A stretch of DNA of 64,000 bases from Sphingobium estronivorans (lineage in GTDB: Bacteria > Pseudomonadota > Alphaproteobacteria > Sphingomonadales > Sphingomonadaceae), in the NCBI RefSeq assembly GCF_008692605.1, contig NZ_LFCT01000003.1, forward strand, positions 186,001 through 250,000. The letters run 5' to 3'. Below are positions 41,324-50,815 of the stretch, piece by piece (the stretch's first letter is position 1; every line of letters starts with the position of its first letter). Made by a program: the position numbers and the translations under genes. Below the pieces are notes generated by a model. That model was not told the origin of the DNA. It made no database searches and saw only the letters and a program-made list of their open reading frames with translations.

Positions 41324-43000
41324 CTACAATTTTTCCAGCAGCCTTTCCGCCTGTGCGCGGGCCTCTGCAGTGATCTCCGCGCCGGAAAGCATGCGGGCGA
41401 TTTCCTCGCGCCGTTCGCCATCGCTCAACGCATGAACCCCGGTGCGCGTCACCGTGGCGCCGTTCACCTCGGCGCTCGATTTGGCGATCAGCATATGATC
41501 CGCGCCGCGCGCCGCCACCTGCGGACTGTGGGTGACGACCAGTATCTGGTTGGTCCGCGACAGGCGCGCGAGGCGATCGCCGATGGCGGAAGCGACGGCG
41601 CCCCCTACCCCACGGTCGATCTCGTCGAAGATCAGCGTGTCCGCCCCGCCCTGCTCCGCCAACGCGACCTTGAGCGCCAGAATGAAACGGGACAGTTCGC
41701 CGCCCGACGCGATCTTCACCAGCGGCGCAAAGGGCGCGCCCGGATTGGTGGAGATTTCGAACTCCACCCGGTCCAGACCATGCGCGCCCCATTGCCCCTG
41801 TTCCTGCGGCGCGACCACGGTGCGAAAGCGGGCGGCATCCAGTTTCAGCGGCGCCAGCTCGGCGGCGACGGCGGCGTCGAGCTTTCCCGCGGCCATTTGC
41901 CGTTCGGCGGAAAGGGCCTGGGCGGCCTCGCGGTAAGTGGCGGCTCTGGCCTTCACCTCTGCCTCGAGCGCGGCGAGATGCTCCTCCCCACCTTCTATGG
42001 CGGCCAGTTTCGCCGCCATGTCATCGCGTAGGGCGGCGAGATCGTCGGGCTGGACATGATGCTTGCGGGCAAGGCCGCGCAGATCGAACAGGCGGGTTTC
42101 GATGGCATCGAGCCGGGCGGGATCGAAGCTCAATGCCTCGGCTGCTTCGTTCAGGCGGTCCTCGGCCTCGCTCGCCTCGATGACGGCGCGGTCGAGTGCG
42201 GCAAGAACTTCGGCCAGCGGCTCATATTCGCTGACCATGCGGTCGAGGCGGCGGGCGGCCTGCCGGAGTTGCGCGAGGCCGCCGGCCGAGCCGGTGAAGC
42301 AGTCGGTGACGGCGGTCAGGTCGTCGGCCAGCCGCGCGCCCTTCTGCATGGTTGCGCGCTCTTCGGCGAGCGTGGCTTCCTCGCCCGCTTCCGGGCCGAA
42401 GCGGGTGAGTTCGTCCACCGCGTGGGCCAGGTAATCGCGGTCGCGGGCGGCGCTCTCCACACTGGCGCGGCTTTCCGCAAGGCTATCGGCGGCGGCGCGC
42501 CATGCGTGATAGGCGCTGCTGACCGCGCCCGCATCGCAGCGGCCATAGGCGTCGAGCAAGGCGCGATGGCCGCGCGGGTTGAGCAGGCCGCGATCGTCAT
42601 GCTGCCCGTGAATTTCGACCAGCGCGCTGCTGATGTCGCGCAGGAGGGCCGCCGAGCAGGCCTGGTCGTTGATGAAGGCGCGGCTGCCGCCATCGGCCTT
42701 GACCGTGCGACGGATGATGAGCGGTTCGCCCGGTTCCAGGTCGATGCCATTGTCGGCAAGCAGATCGGTCGCGCGATGGTCGGAGCGGGGCGCGTCGAAG
42801 GTGGCCGTGACGCTGGCCTGCGGCTCCCCGTTGCGGACAAGGCCACTGTCGGCGCGGGCGCCCAGAGCGAGGCCCAGCGAATCGAGCAGGATGGACTTGC
42901 CCGCCCCCGTCTCGCCGGTCAGTACGCCCAGGCCGGACCCGAAATCCAGATCCAGCGCCTCGATCAGCACGACATTGCGGATGGACAGGGCAGTCAGCAT
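41324..43000 (-). CDS. recN: DNA repair protein RecN
   Basis: SMC-like ATPase of double-strand-break repair, 558 aa. The Walker A GETGAGKSILLDSLGLALG is at residues about 29-48, a coiled coil spans roughly 150-370, and the C-terminal lobe has SGGELSRFILALKVAL (signature) and LIFDEIDRGVGG (Walker B). The ATG at 43000 begins with the family strand MLTALSIRNVVLIEALDLDF. It follows bamD by 61 bases, an arrangement conserved in alphaproteobacteria. Confidence 0.97.
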   Translation of the reverse strand: MLTALSIRNVVLIEALDLDFGSGLGVLTGETGAGKSILLDSLGLALGARADSGLVRNGEPQASVTATFDAPRSDHRATDLLADNGIDLEPGEPLIIRRTVKADGGSRAFINDQACSAALLRDISSALVEIHGQHDDRGLLNPRGHRALLDAYGRCDAGAVSSAYHAWRAAADSLAESRASVESAARDRDYLAHAVDELTRFGPEAGEEATLAEERATMQKGARLADDLTAVTDCFTGSAGGLAQLRQAARRLDRMVSEYEPLAEVLAALDRAVIEASEAEDRLNEAAEALSFDPARLDAIETRLFDLRGLARKHHVQPDDLAALRDDMAAKLAAIEGGEEHLAALEAEVKARAATYREAAQALSAERQMAAGKLDAAVAAELAPLKLDAARFRTVVAPQEQGQWGAHGLDRVEFEISTNPGAPFAPLVKIASGGELSRFILALKVALAEQGGADTLIFDEIDRGVGGAVASAIGDRLARLSRTNQILVVTHSPQVAARGADHMLIAKSSAEVNGATVTRTGVHALSDGERREEIARMLSGAEITAEARAQAERLLEKL

Positions 43001-43061
43001 GGCAGGTTTCTACCCGCTAATGCACAAAAGGGGAACAAGCCAGCAGCTTATGGCAGCACCT

Positions 43062-43847
43062 TTATGCCTTGTTGGGATGTTCCCGCATCAGCTTGAAGCT
43101 GCGCTCATACCATTTGGAACCGGGATAGTTCCTGCCCAGCACGGCGGCGGCCTTCTGCGCTTCAGCGGGAATGCCGAGCGAGAGATAGCTTTCGACCAGA
43201 CGCTCCAGCGCCTCGGGCGTGTGCGTGGTCGTCTGATATTTGTCGACCACCGTGCGGAAGCGCAGCGTGGCGGCGAGCCACTGGCCGCGACGCTGGTAGA
43301 AACGGCCGATCTCCATTTCCTTGCCTGCGAGGTGATCGTTGACGAGGTCGAGCTTGAGCCGCGCATCGGCGGCGTAGCGCGTGTCGGGATAGCGGCGGAT
43401 CATCTCGCCCAGCGCATCCAGTGCCTGGCTCGTGATCTTCTGGTCGCGGGTGACGTCGGCGATCTGCTCATAATAGCAGAGCGCGATCAGATAATAGGCG
43501 TAGGGCGCGTCCTTGTTACCCGTGTGAATCGACAGGAAGCGCTGCGCCGCGCTGATCGATTCCGGATAATCCTTGTTCATATAATAGCTGAAGGCGGACA
43601 TCAGCTGCGCCCGGCGCGCCCAGGGCGAATAGGGATGCTGGCGTTCCACTTCGTCGAACAGCGCGGCGGCGAGCTTGTACTGGCCGCGATCCAGCCGGTA
43701 TTTGCCCGCATTGTAGAGCGTCGAAACGTCGCGAGCGACATATTGGGTGTCGGCCTTGTTCTTCGACGTGGCGCATCCGGCAAGAAGAGCGGCAAGCAGA
43801 AGCGGTGCAGTGGCCGCGCCGATGCGCGTCATGGTTTTCGTCAACAT
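43062..43847 (-). CDS. bamD: Outer membrane assembly lipoprotein BamD
   Basis: Essential part of the BAM complex that inserts beta-barrels into the outer membrane. The lipoprotein signal peptide is MLTKTMTRIGAATAPLLLAALLAGCATS with the lipobox LAGC (acylated Cys25). Five TPR-like repeats follow (NAGKYRLDRGQYKLAAALFDEVERQHPYSPWARRAQLMSAFSYY, and so on to YPGSKWYERSFKLM), total 261 aa. The ATG at 43847 is chosen because it begins the signal peptide. Confidence 0.96.
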   Translation of the reverse strand: MLTKTMTRIGAATAPLLLAALLAGCATSKNKADTQYVARDVSTLYNAGKYRLDRGQYKLAAALFDEVERQHPYSPWARRAQLMSAFSYYMNKDYPESISAAQRFLSIHTGNKDAPYAYYLIALCYYEQIADVTRDQKITSQALDALGEMIRRYPDTRYAADARLKLDLVNDHLAGKEMEIGRFYQRRGQWLAATLRFRTVVDKYQTTTHTPEALERLVESYLSLGIPAEAQKAAAVLGRNYPGSKWYERSFKLMREHPNKA

Positions 43848-43906
43848 GGCCGGGTCATAGCCGAGCGAATGCGCCGCGCCAAGCGGCAGAATGCGGGTGA
43901 CGCACA

Positions 43907-44920
43907 CTATGCACGGGCAGGCAGGTCGAGCCATGCGATTGCGCCGCCCTGCGCCGAGGGCTTGAGCGAGAAGCGGCCGTTGAGTTGACTGGCGAGAGCA
44001 TTGGAAATGCGCAGGCCCAGGCTCCTGGCGCCGCTATGGTCGAAATCCGACGCTATGCCCTTGCCGTCGTCGGTAACATGCAGCGCAAGCCCCTCCTCCG
44101 ACACGTCCAGGCCGACGTGGATACGCCCGCCCCGGTGCGGCAGGCCATGTTCGATGGCATTGTTGACCGCCTCCGTTACGATCAGCGCCAGCGGGACGAC
44201 GACATCGGGTTCGAGAATCAGCCCCCGGGGCGCCTCGACCGTCATGGCGATGTCGTCGCGGCCGCTCGCCTCCATCACATCGGCGGTCAGGGTGGTCAGG
44301 AAGGCGCTGATATTCTGTCCCTCCCCCGAAGGATTGTAGAGGGCCCGGCTGATGCGACCGACCAGCGCCAACCGGGCGGAGGCATCGTCCAGCGCGCGGC
44401 GAGCCAGATCATGGTCGACATGACGGCGCTGGAGCGACAGCATGGCCGCCACGACCTGAAGATTGTTGGACACGCGATGCTGCAATTCGTGGAACAGCAA
44501 TTCCCGATTCTCAGCCAGCACGCGGCTGCGTTCCCGCTCCACCGCCAGATCGAAATTCGCCTTCTGCATCATATGGATGAGCGCGATGTCCACGGCCACG
44601 ACGACGCCGTAAAAGCCCAGCGCCAGCATCACCCCCGGATTGAAGGAAAAGCCCATGCGCGGGGGAATGAAGAAATACCAGGAGATGAAGCCGCAAAGCA
44701 CGGCCGCAAAGACGCCGGGCCACACGCCGAACAAAAAAGTCGCCAGGATGACGGCGGGAAAGAAGGAAACGAACGGATAACCGACCGGCATGGCGATCTC
44801 GGCGGCGCTACGCATCGCCAACGCCATCAGACACAGAGCAGCCGCCAGCAGATAAGCATGCCAGGGTCGGTGCAGGACAAGCGGCAGACGCTCGACAAAG
44901 CGTTCGTTTTTTCGCTGCAT
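43907..44920 (-). CDS. HisKA_2/HWE-type membrane sensor histidine kinase (DUF4118-like)
   Basis: A 337-aa inner-membrane kinase. Three or four short membrane helices fill residues about 20-118, resembling the DUF4118 domain. The HisKA_2 box is LLFHELQHRVSNNLQVVAAMLSLQRR, and the ATPase domain is complete: N-box TEAVNNAIEHGLP, G1 VTDDGKGI and a LGLRISNALASQL G2-like helix. Kinases of this class often phosphorylate PhyR, so it is a candidate PhyR-activating kinase. No response regulator is adjacent. A palindrome and an FNR-like box precede it. Confidence 0.88.
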   Translation of the reverse strand: MQRKNERFVERLPLVLHRPWHAYLLAAALCLMALAMRSAAEIAMPVGYPFVSFFPAVILATFLFGVWPGVFAAVLCGFISWYFFIPPRMGFSFNPGVMLALGFYGVVVAVDIALIHMMQKANFDLAVERERSRVLAENRELLFHELQHRVSNNLQVVAAMLSLQRRHVDHDLARRALDDASARLALVGRISRALYNPSGEGQNISAFLTTLTADVMEASGRDDIAMTVEAPRGLILEPDVVVPLALIVTEAVNNAIEHGLPHRGGRIHVGLDVSEEGLALHVTDDGKGIASDFDHSGARSLGLRISNALASQLNGRFSLKPSAQGGAIAWLDLPARA

Positions 44921-44940
44921 GTCGATCCCCCTAGGCCCTT

Positions 44941-44953
44941 TGTTACAGTAACA
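44941..44953. promoter_or_regulatory. Palindrome before the HisKA_2 kinase gene
   Basis: TGTTAC-A-GTAACA is a perfect 13-base palindrome, 20 bases before the start codon at 44920. It fits an operator covering the promoter or transcription start. Confidence 0.5.
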
Positions 44954-44972
44954 TAACTTTTGCCTGCGCCAA

Positions 44973-44986
44973 TTGATTGAGATCAG
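44973..44986. promoter_or_regulatory. FNR/FixK-like site before the HisKA_2 kinase gene
   Basis: TTGAT-TGAG-ATCAG differs from the FNR/FixK consensus TTGATNNNNATCAA only in its last base. It lies 20 bases upstream of the palindrome and 53-66 bases before the start codon, a place compatible with activation. Confidence 0.45.
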
Positions 44987-45004
44987 TAAAGTCTTCGATT
45001 CACC

Positions 45005-45034
45005 GAAAAGGGCGCCTGGATGATCCAGGCGCCC
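45005..45034 (-). terminator. Rho-independent terminator of pnp
   Basis: A perfect 11-base stem (45010-45020 with 45024-45034) closes a three-base loop and is followed on the minus strand by CTTTTC. It lies 32 bases after the pnp stop. Confidence 0.9.
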
Positions 45035-45066
45035 TCTTCTTTTCCGTCAAAGCCGATGGCTCGCGA

Positions 45067-47376
45067 TCAGTCCTGGGTCAGGAAATCGGGCAGGCCGGCG
45101 TTGGAGCCGTCATCATCGCCGCCCTTGCCTTCGCCACGCGGACCACGGTCGCGGCGCGGGCCGCGATCCCCACGCCCACCCCGGTCGCCGCCGCGGTCAC
45201 GGCGGTTGCGGTCGCCCCGGTCGCCGCGATCCCCACGGGGTTCGCGCGGCTCGCGGGCAGGACGGGTGTCTTCCAGTTCCTCGCCGGTTTCCTGATCGAC
45301 GACGCGCATCGACAGGCGAACCTTGCCGCGCGGATCGATCTCCAGGACCTTGACCTTCACTTCCTGGCCTTCGGAGACAACGTCGGTCGGCTTCTCGACG
45401 CGCTCATTCTTCATTTCGGAGACGTGGACGAGGCCGTCCTTGCCACCCATGAAGTTCACGAACGCACCGAAGTCGACGATGTTGACGACCTTGCCGGTGT
45501 AGATCTTGCCGACTTCCGCTTCCTCGACGATGCCGAGAATCCACTTCTTGGCGGCTTCGATCTGGGCGATGTCGGACGACGAAATCTTGATGATGCCCTC
45601 ATCGTCGATATCGACCTTGGCGCCGGTTTCCGCAACGATCTCGCGGATCACCTTGCCGCCGGTGCCGATGACGTCGCGGATCTTCGACTTGTCGATCTGG
45701 ATCGTCTCGATGCGCGGGGCATGGGCTGACAGTTCGGTACGGGTCGTCGACAGCGCCTTGCTCATCTCACCCAGGATATGGGCGCGGCCTTCCTTGGCCT
45801 GACGCAGCGCGACTTCGAAGATTTCCTGCGTGATGCCGGCAACCTTGATGTCCATCTGCATGGTGGTGATGCCCGCTTCGGTACCGGCCACCTTGAAGTC
45901 CATGTCGCCGAGGTGATCCTCATCGCCCAGAATGTCGCTGAGGACAGCGAAATTCTTGCCTTCCAGGATCAGGCCCATGGCGATGCCCGACACCGGACGC
46001 TTCAGCGGAACGCCCGCATCCATCATCGACAGCGAACCGCCGCAGACCGTCGCCATCGAGGACGAGCCGTTGGACTCGGTGATGTCCGACAGAACGCGGA
46101 TGGTGTAGGGGAATTCTTCCTTGGTAGGCAGAACGGGGTGCAGGGCACGCCATGCCAGCTTGCCATGACCGACTTCACGACGGCCCGGCGCGCCGAAGCG
46201 GCCGACTTCACCGACCGAATAGGGCGGGAAGTTATAGTGCAGCATGAAGCTTTCATAATGAACGCCGTTCAGGCCGTCGATCATCTGCTCGGCGTCCTTG
46301 GTGCCCAGCGTGGTGGTGCAGATCGACTGCGTTTCGCCACGGGTGAACAGCGCCGAACCATGGGTGCGCGGCAGGAAGCCCACCATCGCCTCGATCGGAC
46401 GGATCTGGGTGGTCGTGCGGCCGTCGATGCGCTTGCCGTCCTTCAGAATGGCGCCGCGCACGATTTCGGCTTCCAGCTTCTTGGTCAGCTTGATGCCGGC
46501 CATCACGGTCTGGGCGTCGAGGCCGTCGGCCGCGAACTGGGCCTTCGCCTTGGCGCGGGCTTCGTTCAGCGCGTTGGAGCGGGCCGACTTGTCCGTCAGC
46601 TTGTAAGCGGCCGTGATGTCCTTGCCGATCAGCTTCTTCAGCTTCTTCTTCAGGTCTTCAAGGTCATCGCCCTTGGCGACGTCCCAGGGATCCTTCGCAG
46701 CCTTCTCGGCGAGGTCGATGATCGCGTTGACGACCTTCTTCGACGCTTCATGCGCGAACAGGACCGCGCCGAGCATGACGTCTTCCGAAAGCTCCTTGGC
46801 TTCGGATTCGACCATCATCACGGCATTGCCGGTGGCGGCGACGACCAGGTCGAGATCGCCGGTCTTCACTTCGTCGAGCGACGGGTTCAACTGATATTCG
46901 CCGTCCTTGTAGCCGACGCGGGCAGCACCGATCGGCCCCAGGAAAGGAACGCCCGACAGGGTCAGCGCGGCCGAAGCGGCGATCATCGCCACGATATCGG
47001 GCTCGCTCTCGCCGTCGAACGACAGGACCTGCGCGATGACGTTGATTTCGTTATAGAAACCTTCGGGGAACAGCGGACGGATCGGACGGTCGATCAGGCG
47101 GGAAACCAGCGTTTCCTTTTCCGTGGCACCGCGCTCACGCTTGAAGAAGCCGCCCGGAATGCGACCGGCAGCCGAATATTTTTCCTGATAGTGGACGGTC
47201 AGCGGGAAGAAGTCCTGTCCTTCCTTCACCGACTTTGCGGCGGTCACGGCGCACAGCACCACGGTTTCGCCATAGGTCGCCAGCACGGCGGCGTCGGCCT
47301 GACGCGCGATACGGCCGGTTTCGAGCGTGAGGGTCTTGCCGCCCAACTCGATTGATACCTTCTTTACATCGAACAT
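45067..47376 (-). CDS. pnp: Polynucleotide phosphorylase
   Basis: Phosphorolytic 3'-5' exoribonuclease of mRNA decay, 769 aa. Two RNase PH domains flank an alpha-helical domain. The second domain has [18 protein letters not shown] and [19 protein letters not shown] with catalytic Asp residues. KH ([20 protein letters not shown]) and S1 ([18 protein letters not shown]) domains follow. The last 60 residues are an Arg/Gly/Asp-rich tail built of RGD and RGGR repeats, longer than in E. coli. It follows rpsO with a 176-base gap. Confidence 0.98.
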   Translation of the reverse strand: MFDVKKVSIELGGKTLTLETGRIARQADAAVLATYGETVVLCAVTAAKSVKEGQDFFPLTVHYQEKYSAAGRIPGGFFKRERGATEKETLVSRLIDRPIRPLFPEGFYNEINVIAQVLSFDGESEPDIVAMIAASAALTLSGVPFLGPIGAARVGYKDGEYQLNPSLDEVKTGDLDLVVAATGNAVMMVESEAKELSEDVMLGAVLFAHEASKKVVNAIIDLAEKAAKDPWDVAKGDDLEDLKKKLKKLIGKDITAAYKLTDKSARSNALNEARAKAKAQFAADGLDAQTVMAGIKLTKKLEAEIVRGAILKDGKRIDGRTTTQIRPIEAMVGFLPRTHGSALFTRGETQSICTTTLGTKDAEQMIDGLNGVHYESFMLHYNFPPYSVGEVGRFGAPGRREVGHGKLAWRALHPVLPTKEEFPYTIRVLSDITESNGSSSMATVCGGSLSMMDAGVPLKRPVSGIAMGLILEGKNFAVLSDILGDEDHLGDMDFKVAGTEAGITTMQMDIKVAGITQEIFEVALRQAKEGRAHILGEMSKALSTTRTELSAHAPRIETIQIDKSKIRDVIGTGGKVIREIVAETGAKVDIDDEGIIKISSSDIAQIEAAKKWILGIVEEAEVGKIYTGKVVNIVDFGAFVNFMGGKDGLVHVSEMKNERVEKPTDVVSEGQEVKVKVLEIDPRGKVRLSMRVVDQETGEELEDTRPAREPREPRGDRGDRGDRNRRDRGGDRGGRGDRGPRRDRGPRGEGKGGDDDGSNAGLPDFLTQD

Positions 47377-47516
47377 AGATTTTTCCTTCGCCCACCTGGC
47401 CCTATTGCCGGGCGGGGCCTGTGTTGCGGGCTAACCGGCCCGCTGCGGTGTCGGGGCATCGTCTGGCCCCTTTATGAAACGGGGCGCCGGATTGCGCCCT
47501 ATTCCAGAATCGGAAA

Positions 47517-47537
47517 CGGCCCCGCTGGGGGGCCGTC
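47517..47537 (-). terminator. Stem-loop after rpsO
   Basis: ACGGCCCC (47517-47524) pairs with GGGGCCGT (47530-47537) around five bases. The T-tract on the minus strand is short (TTT), so it may be an attenuator or an RNA-processing hairpin between rpsO and pnp and not a full terminator. Confidence 0.6.
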
Positions 47538-47552
47538 CCTTCTTTAGCAGAC

Positions 47553-47822
47553 TTACTTGCGCAGGCCCAGCTTGGTGATGAGGTCGGTGTAGCGACCCGC
47601 ATCCTTCTTCTTCAGATAGTCCAGCAGCGAACGGCGCTTGTTGACCAGCATCAGCAGGCCGCGACGGCTGTGGTTATCCTTGTGGTGACCCTTGAAATGC
47701 TCGGTCAGGTTCGAAATGCGCTCCGACAGGATCGCAACCTGGACTTCCGGCGAACCGGTATCGCCTTCGGCGCGGGCATGTTCCTTGATCAGCGCTTCCT
47801 TGCGCTCAGCAGTAATCGACAT
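47553..47822 (-). CDS. rpsO: 30S ribosomal protein S15
   Basis: Primary 16S rRNA-binding protein of the central domain, 89 aa like E. coli S15. The sequence [59 protein letters not shown] is diagnostic. The ATG at 47822 has AAAGGAAG upstream; the frame extends further but overlaps truB. The truB-rpsO-pnp order is conserved. Confidence 0.99.
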   Translation of the reverse strand: MSITAERKEALIKEHARAEGDTGSPEVQVAILSERISNLTEHFKGHHKDNHSRRGLLMLVNKRRSLLDYLKKKDAGRYTDLITKLGLRK

Positions 47823-47841
47823 CGGCTTCCTTTCGTAACAT

Positions 47842-48747
47842 CTAGAGATTGAAGCCGCGCACCACCCTGATTTCCCTAAGGTTTTCTGGGCCACTGGCCT
47901 CCACCAGCGCGACGGGCGTTTCGCCTTCCATCGCCAGCATGAGACCGGTATGCGGTTTCCCCACAAGCGCCTTCCCCTGTCGGAGAGCCAGCGCGTCGTC
48001 GGGAGAGACTGCGAGAGCCGGGATGTCGTCCAGCCCCGCCGTCAACGGCAGCATCAGCTGCGCGATGCCGCCGCCCCTAGCAGCTTCGTCCAATTTGTCC
48101 AGCGAAATCGCGGATTCCAGGGTAAACGGCCCCGCCTTCACACGGCGGAGCATGGTGACATGGCCCACCGTGCCAAGGGCCAGCGCAAGGTCGCGGGCCA
48201 GGCTGCGGATATAGGTGCCCTTGGAGACATGGGCGGTCAGCGTGACGGAGCCCAAGCCCTGCCCTTCGGCCTCCCGATCCGTGACGGTGAGCGCATGGAT
48301 GGTGACGGCGCGCGTCTTCATCTCCACATCCTGCCCGGCGCGGGCGAGGTCATAGGCGCGCTGGCCATCGATCAGGATCGCGGAATAAGCCGGCGGCGCC
48401 TGTTCGATGAGGCCGGTGAAGCACGGCAGGACCGCCTCGACCTCGGCCAGCGTCGGACGATGGTCGCTGATGGCTATTTCCTTGCCCTCAAGGTCCAGCG
48501 TGTCGGTCTGGATGCCAAAGGTGACGGTGAAATCATAGATTTTGTCGCTGTCCAGCATCCGCCCGGCGAGCTTGGTCGCCTCGCCGATCGCGATCGGCAG
48601 CACGCCGGTCGCCAGCGGATCGAGCGTACCGCCATGGCCGACCTTCCACTTGCCGGCGCCGCTCTGGCGCAGGGCGCGCTTCACCGCGCTGACTGCCTGC
48701 GTCGATCCCAGCCCATGAGGTTTGTCGATGATGATCCAGCCGTGCAT
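47842..48747 (-). CDS. truB: tRNA pseudouridine(55) synthase TruB
   Basis: Makes pseudouridine 55 in the T-loop of all tRNAs, 301 aa. The start [24 protein letters not shown] and the catalytic Asp in [22 protein letters not shown] (about residue 42) are clear, with [18 protein letters not shown] and the THUMP-free C-terminal extension of type II TruB. It starts 33 bases after a DUF6491 gene and precedes rpsO by 19 bases, the usual order. Confidence 0.98.
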   Translation of the reverse strand: MHGWIIIDKPHGLGSTQAVSAVKRALRQSGAGKWKVGHGGTLDPLATGVLPIAIGEATKLAGRMLDSDKIYDFTVTFGIQTDTLDLEGKEIAISDHRPTLAEVEAVLPCFTGLIEQAPPAYSAILIDGQRAYDLARAGQDVEMKTRAVTIHALTVTDREAEGQGLGSVTLTAHVSKGTYIRSLARDLALALGTVGHVTMLRRVKAGPFTLESAISLDKLDEAARGGGIAQLMLPLTAGLDDIPALAVSPDDALALRQGKALVGKPHTGLMLAMEGETPVALVEASGPENLREIRVVRGFNL

Positions 48748-48780
48748 GGCGGCGCCCTCTACCGGGAGCGCCGCCTGCTG

Positions 48781-49155
48781 TCAGCCTTTCTTTGCCTTGA
48801 CGGGCGGACCGTCGCTCAGGGTGAAGCTCATGATCGGGCAGCGCTGGCCACGCACGATCACCGTGCCGAACTTATCGAGCGTGTCGATCCCGCGCGTTTC
48901 GAAGCCCACCGCATTGGCGAAAGGCAGGTCGAAGCAATTGCCCATCAGCTTCGCATAATACCAGCGGCGATGCTGGTCCTGGACATACAGGCCGTGCGAG
49001 CCGTCCGCCTGCCAGTTCCAGACCCCGCCATGATTGACGAAGGGGATCGAGGCTTCCGCGGGGACAGGTTGCCGGGCCGCCGCCATCGGCGCGGCGGATG
49101 CCATCGCCCCCGTCAACAGCAGCGGCGCGGCGAGAAAGGCGATCATTGTCTTCAT
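48781..49155 (-). CDS. DUF6491-like exported protein
   Basis: A 124-aa secreted protein with a signal peptide (MKTMIAFLAAPLLLTGAMASA). The mature part has FVNHGGVWNWQADGSHGLYVQDQHRRWYYAKLMGNCFDLPFANAVGFETRGIDTLDKFGTVIV, a pattern of DUF6491, found in proteobacterial periplasms with unknown function. Two Cys (NCFDL and QRCPIM) could form a disulfide. GGAGA stands 6 bases before ATG 49155. It has been inserted between rbfA and truB with two other non-translation genes. Confidence 0.78.
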   Translation of the reverse strand: MKTMIAFLAAPLLLTGAMASAAPMAAARQPVPAEASIPFVNHGGVWNWQADGSHGLYVQDQHRRWYYAKLMGNCFDLPFANAVGFETRGIDTLDKFGTVIVRGQRCPIMSFTLSDGPPVKAKKG

Positions 49156-49193
49156 GGTTCGTCTCCATCTTCCAGAGAGCAGAACCCCCAATT

Positions 49194-49222
49194 GCTCTAT
49201 CCTTATCACGCCAAGATAGAGC
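49194..49222. promoter_or_regulatory. Inverted repeat between tdk and the DUF6491 gene
   Basis: GCTCTATC (49194-49201) and GATAGAGC (49215-49222) are perfect 8-base arms around 13 bases. It lies 45 bases past the tdk stop and 39 before the DUF6491 start. It has no T-tract, so an operator is as likely as a terminator. Confidence 0.45.
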
Positions 49223-49266
49223 GCCGACCGCCCGGCCGGGAGGCCGATGCGACACTTTAAGACAAA

Positions 49267-49848
49267 TTAGTGGCCCGAACGCCGCTCGACAAAATGCCGG
49301 CGGCAGAGCGCGACATAGCGGTCATTGCCGCCGATTTCGGTCTGCTCCCCCTCGCGGATCGGATGCCCCTCCCCATCGACGCGCAGGTTCATCGTTGCCT
49401 TCCGTCCGCACTCGCAGATCGTCTTGATCTCCGTCAACGTGTCGGCAACGCCCAGCAGCGCGGCGCTGCCCTCGAACAATTGCCCCTGAAAATCCGTGCG
49501 GATGCCATAGCAGAGGATGGGAATGCCCAGTCGATCGCATATCGCGGCGAGTTGCCAGACCTGCGCCATATTCAGGAACTGCGCCTCATCGACCAGCACG
49601 CAGGACAAAGGAGTCTGGGCATGCTGGGCGGCGATACCCGCGAACATATCGGTCCCCGCATCGAACAGATGCGCCTCCGCCTCCAGCCCGATGCGCGAAA
49701 CGATCAGGCCGTGACCGTAGCGGTCATCGACGGCGGCGGTCCAGAGCATGGTTTCCATGCCGCGTTCGCGATAGTTGAAGCTGGATTGCAGCAGGATCGT
49801 CGATTTCCCCGCATTCATCGAGCTATAATAGAAATAGAGCTTGGCCAT
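49267..49848 (-). CDS. tdk: Thymidine kinase
   Basis: Type II thymidine kinase of pyrimidine salvage, 193 aa. The P-loop is YYSSMNAGKSTILLQ, the Walker B-like base is VLVDEAQFL, and the lasso domain has a zinc site from CECGRKA and CRRHF. ATG 49848 overlaps the stop of the alpha/beta hydrolase by one base (TGATGG on the coding strand), which suggests coupled translation. It is within the translation gene cluster but has no functional tie to it. Confidence 0.95.
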   Translation of the reverse strand: MAKLYFYYSSMNAGKSTILLQSSFNYRERGMETMLWTAAVDDRYGHGLIVSRIGLEAEAHLFDAGTDMFAGIAAQHAQTPLSCVLVDEAQFLNMAQVWQLAAICDRLGIPILCYGIRTDFQGQLFEGSAALLGVADTLTEIKTICECGRKATMNLRVDGEGHPIREGEQTEIGGNDRYVALCRRHFVERRSGH

Positions 49849-50744
49849 CAGCGTGCCATGGGCGCGATCTGCTTGAGGAAACGCACCAGCGCGTCGGCCA
49901 GCGCGATGCGCTTGTCGGAAAAGCTGTGGTCGGTCGGCCAGACCATCAGGCGCGTGTCGGGATTGGCGGATTGCGCATCGGCCGTGACCTTGCGCGCCAT
50001 GGCGCCAATGCCCCGCTCCGCGCCGATGATGGTGAGCGGACGGCGGCCATAGCCGACGAGCTGACGGCCCAGGTCGAATTTCTCGCCATTGGCGCGGATT
50101 TCGCCGGTCAGGCTTTCATAGGTGGCGCCCTTGAGCGGCGGGAGGTCGCCTGCCACCTCTTCCTTCCAGCCCGCCTCGCCTTGCGGGGTGGAGAGGGCGG
50201 CAACGGTCTCCGCCGGGTCCCAGGGGTCGATCAGGAACAGGCCCGCGACATGGGGTTCGGCGGCGGCGACATCGGCGGCCATGAAGCCGCCCATGCTGTG
50301 CCCGGCAATAACGATGGCGCTGGTATCGATGCGATATCGGGCGACATTGGCCGATCGCTGGAGGAATTGCAGCGCGTTCCATGCATCTTCCGAGGCATGG
50401 GTGAAGGAAAAGCTGCCGGGACTGCCCCAACTGCCGCGATAATGGAGCGTCAGCACATTCCACCCGGCGCGGCGCGCCGCCTGCGCGAGGTCCAGATTCT
50501 GCTCGTTGCCGGGGAAGCCGTGGAGCAACAGCAGTGTCGGGTGCAGGCCCGAACCGGCGGCGGTGTAGAATAGCGCATTCAGCGCGCCGTCTTCCGACGG
50601 GATGACGAAGGCGCTCATGCCTGCGGGATAGGCCGCATCGGGGGCGGGATCGCTGATGACGGCGGGATGGATCGCCGCTTCCTTCGCGGACAGCGGCGAC
50701 GCGAACGCCAAAGCTGCGGCCCCGAAAATGCCGATCCTTGTCAT
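49848..50744 (-). CDS. Exported alpha/beta hydrolase
   Basis: A 298-aa serine hydrolase with a probable signal peptide (MTRIGIFGAAALAFASPLSA). The fold shows LLLHGFPGNEQNLDLAQAARRAGW (oxyanion region), the nucleophile elbow IVIAGHSMGGFMA (Ser near residue 151), an Asp in LIDPWDP or the ADAQSANPDTRLMVWPTDH segment and the final His in TDHSFSDKR. This is the dienelactone-hydrolase/BAAT-like group. Substrate unknown. Its stop overlaps the tdk start, so the two genes are co-transcribed. Confidence 0.85.
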   Translation of the reverse strand: MTRIGIFGAAALAFASPLSAKEAAIHPAVISDPAPDAAYPAGMSAFVIPSEDGALNALFYTAAGSGLHPTLLLLHGFPGNEQNLDLAQAARRAGWNVLTLHYRGSWGSPGSFSFTHASEDAWNALQFLQRSANVARYRIDTSAIVIAGHSMGGFMAADVAAAEPHVAGLFLIDPWDPAETVAALSTPQGEAGWKEEVAGDLPPLKGATYESLTGEIRANGEKFDLGRQLVGYGRRPLTIIGAERGIGAMARKVTADAQSANPDTRLMVWPTDHSFSDKRIALADALVRFLKQIAPMAR

Positions 50745-50815
50745 GCCCCCTGCCCCTTTCGCTTCGCCTGCGGGAAAGACGCTGTTAGCCGGGCCGCGCC
50801 GTTCCGTCGACGGGG

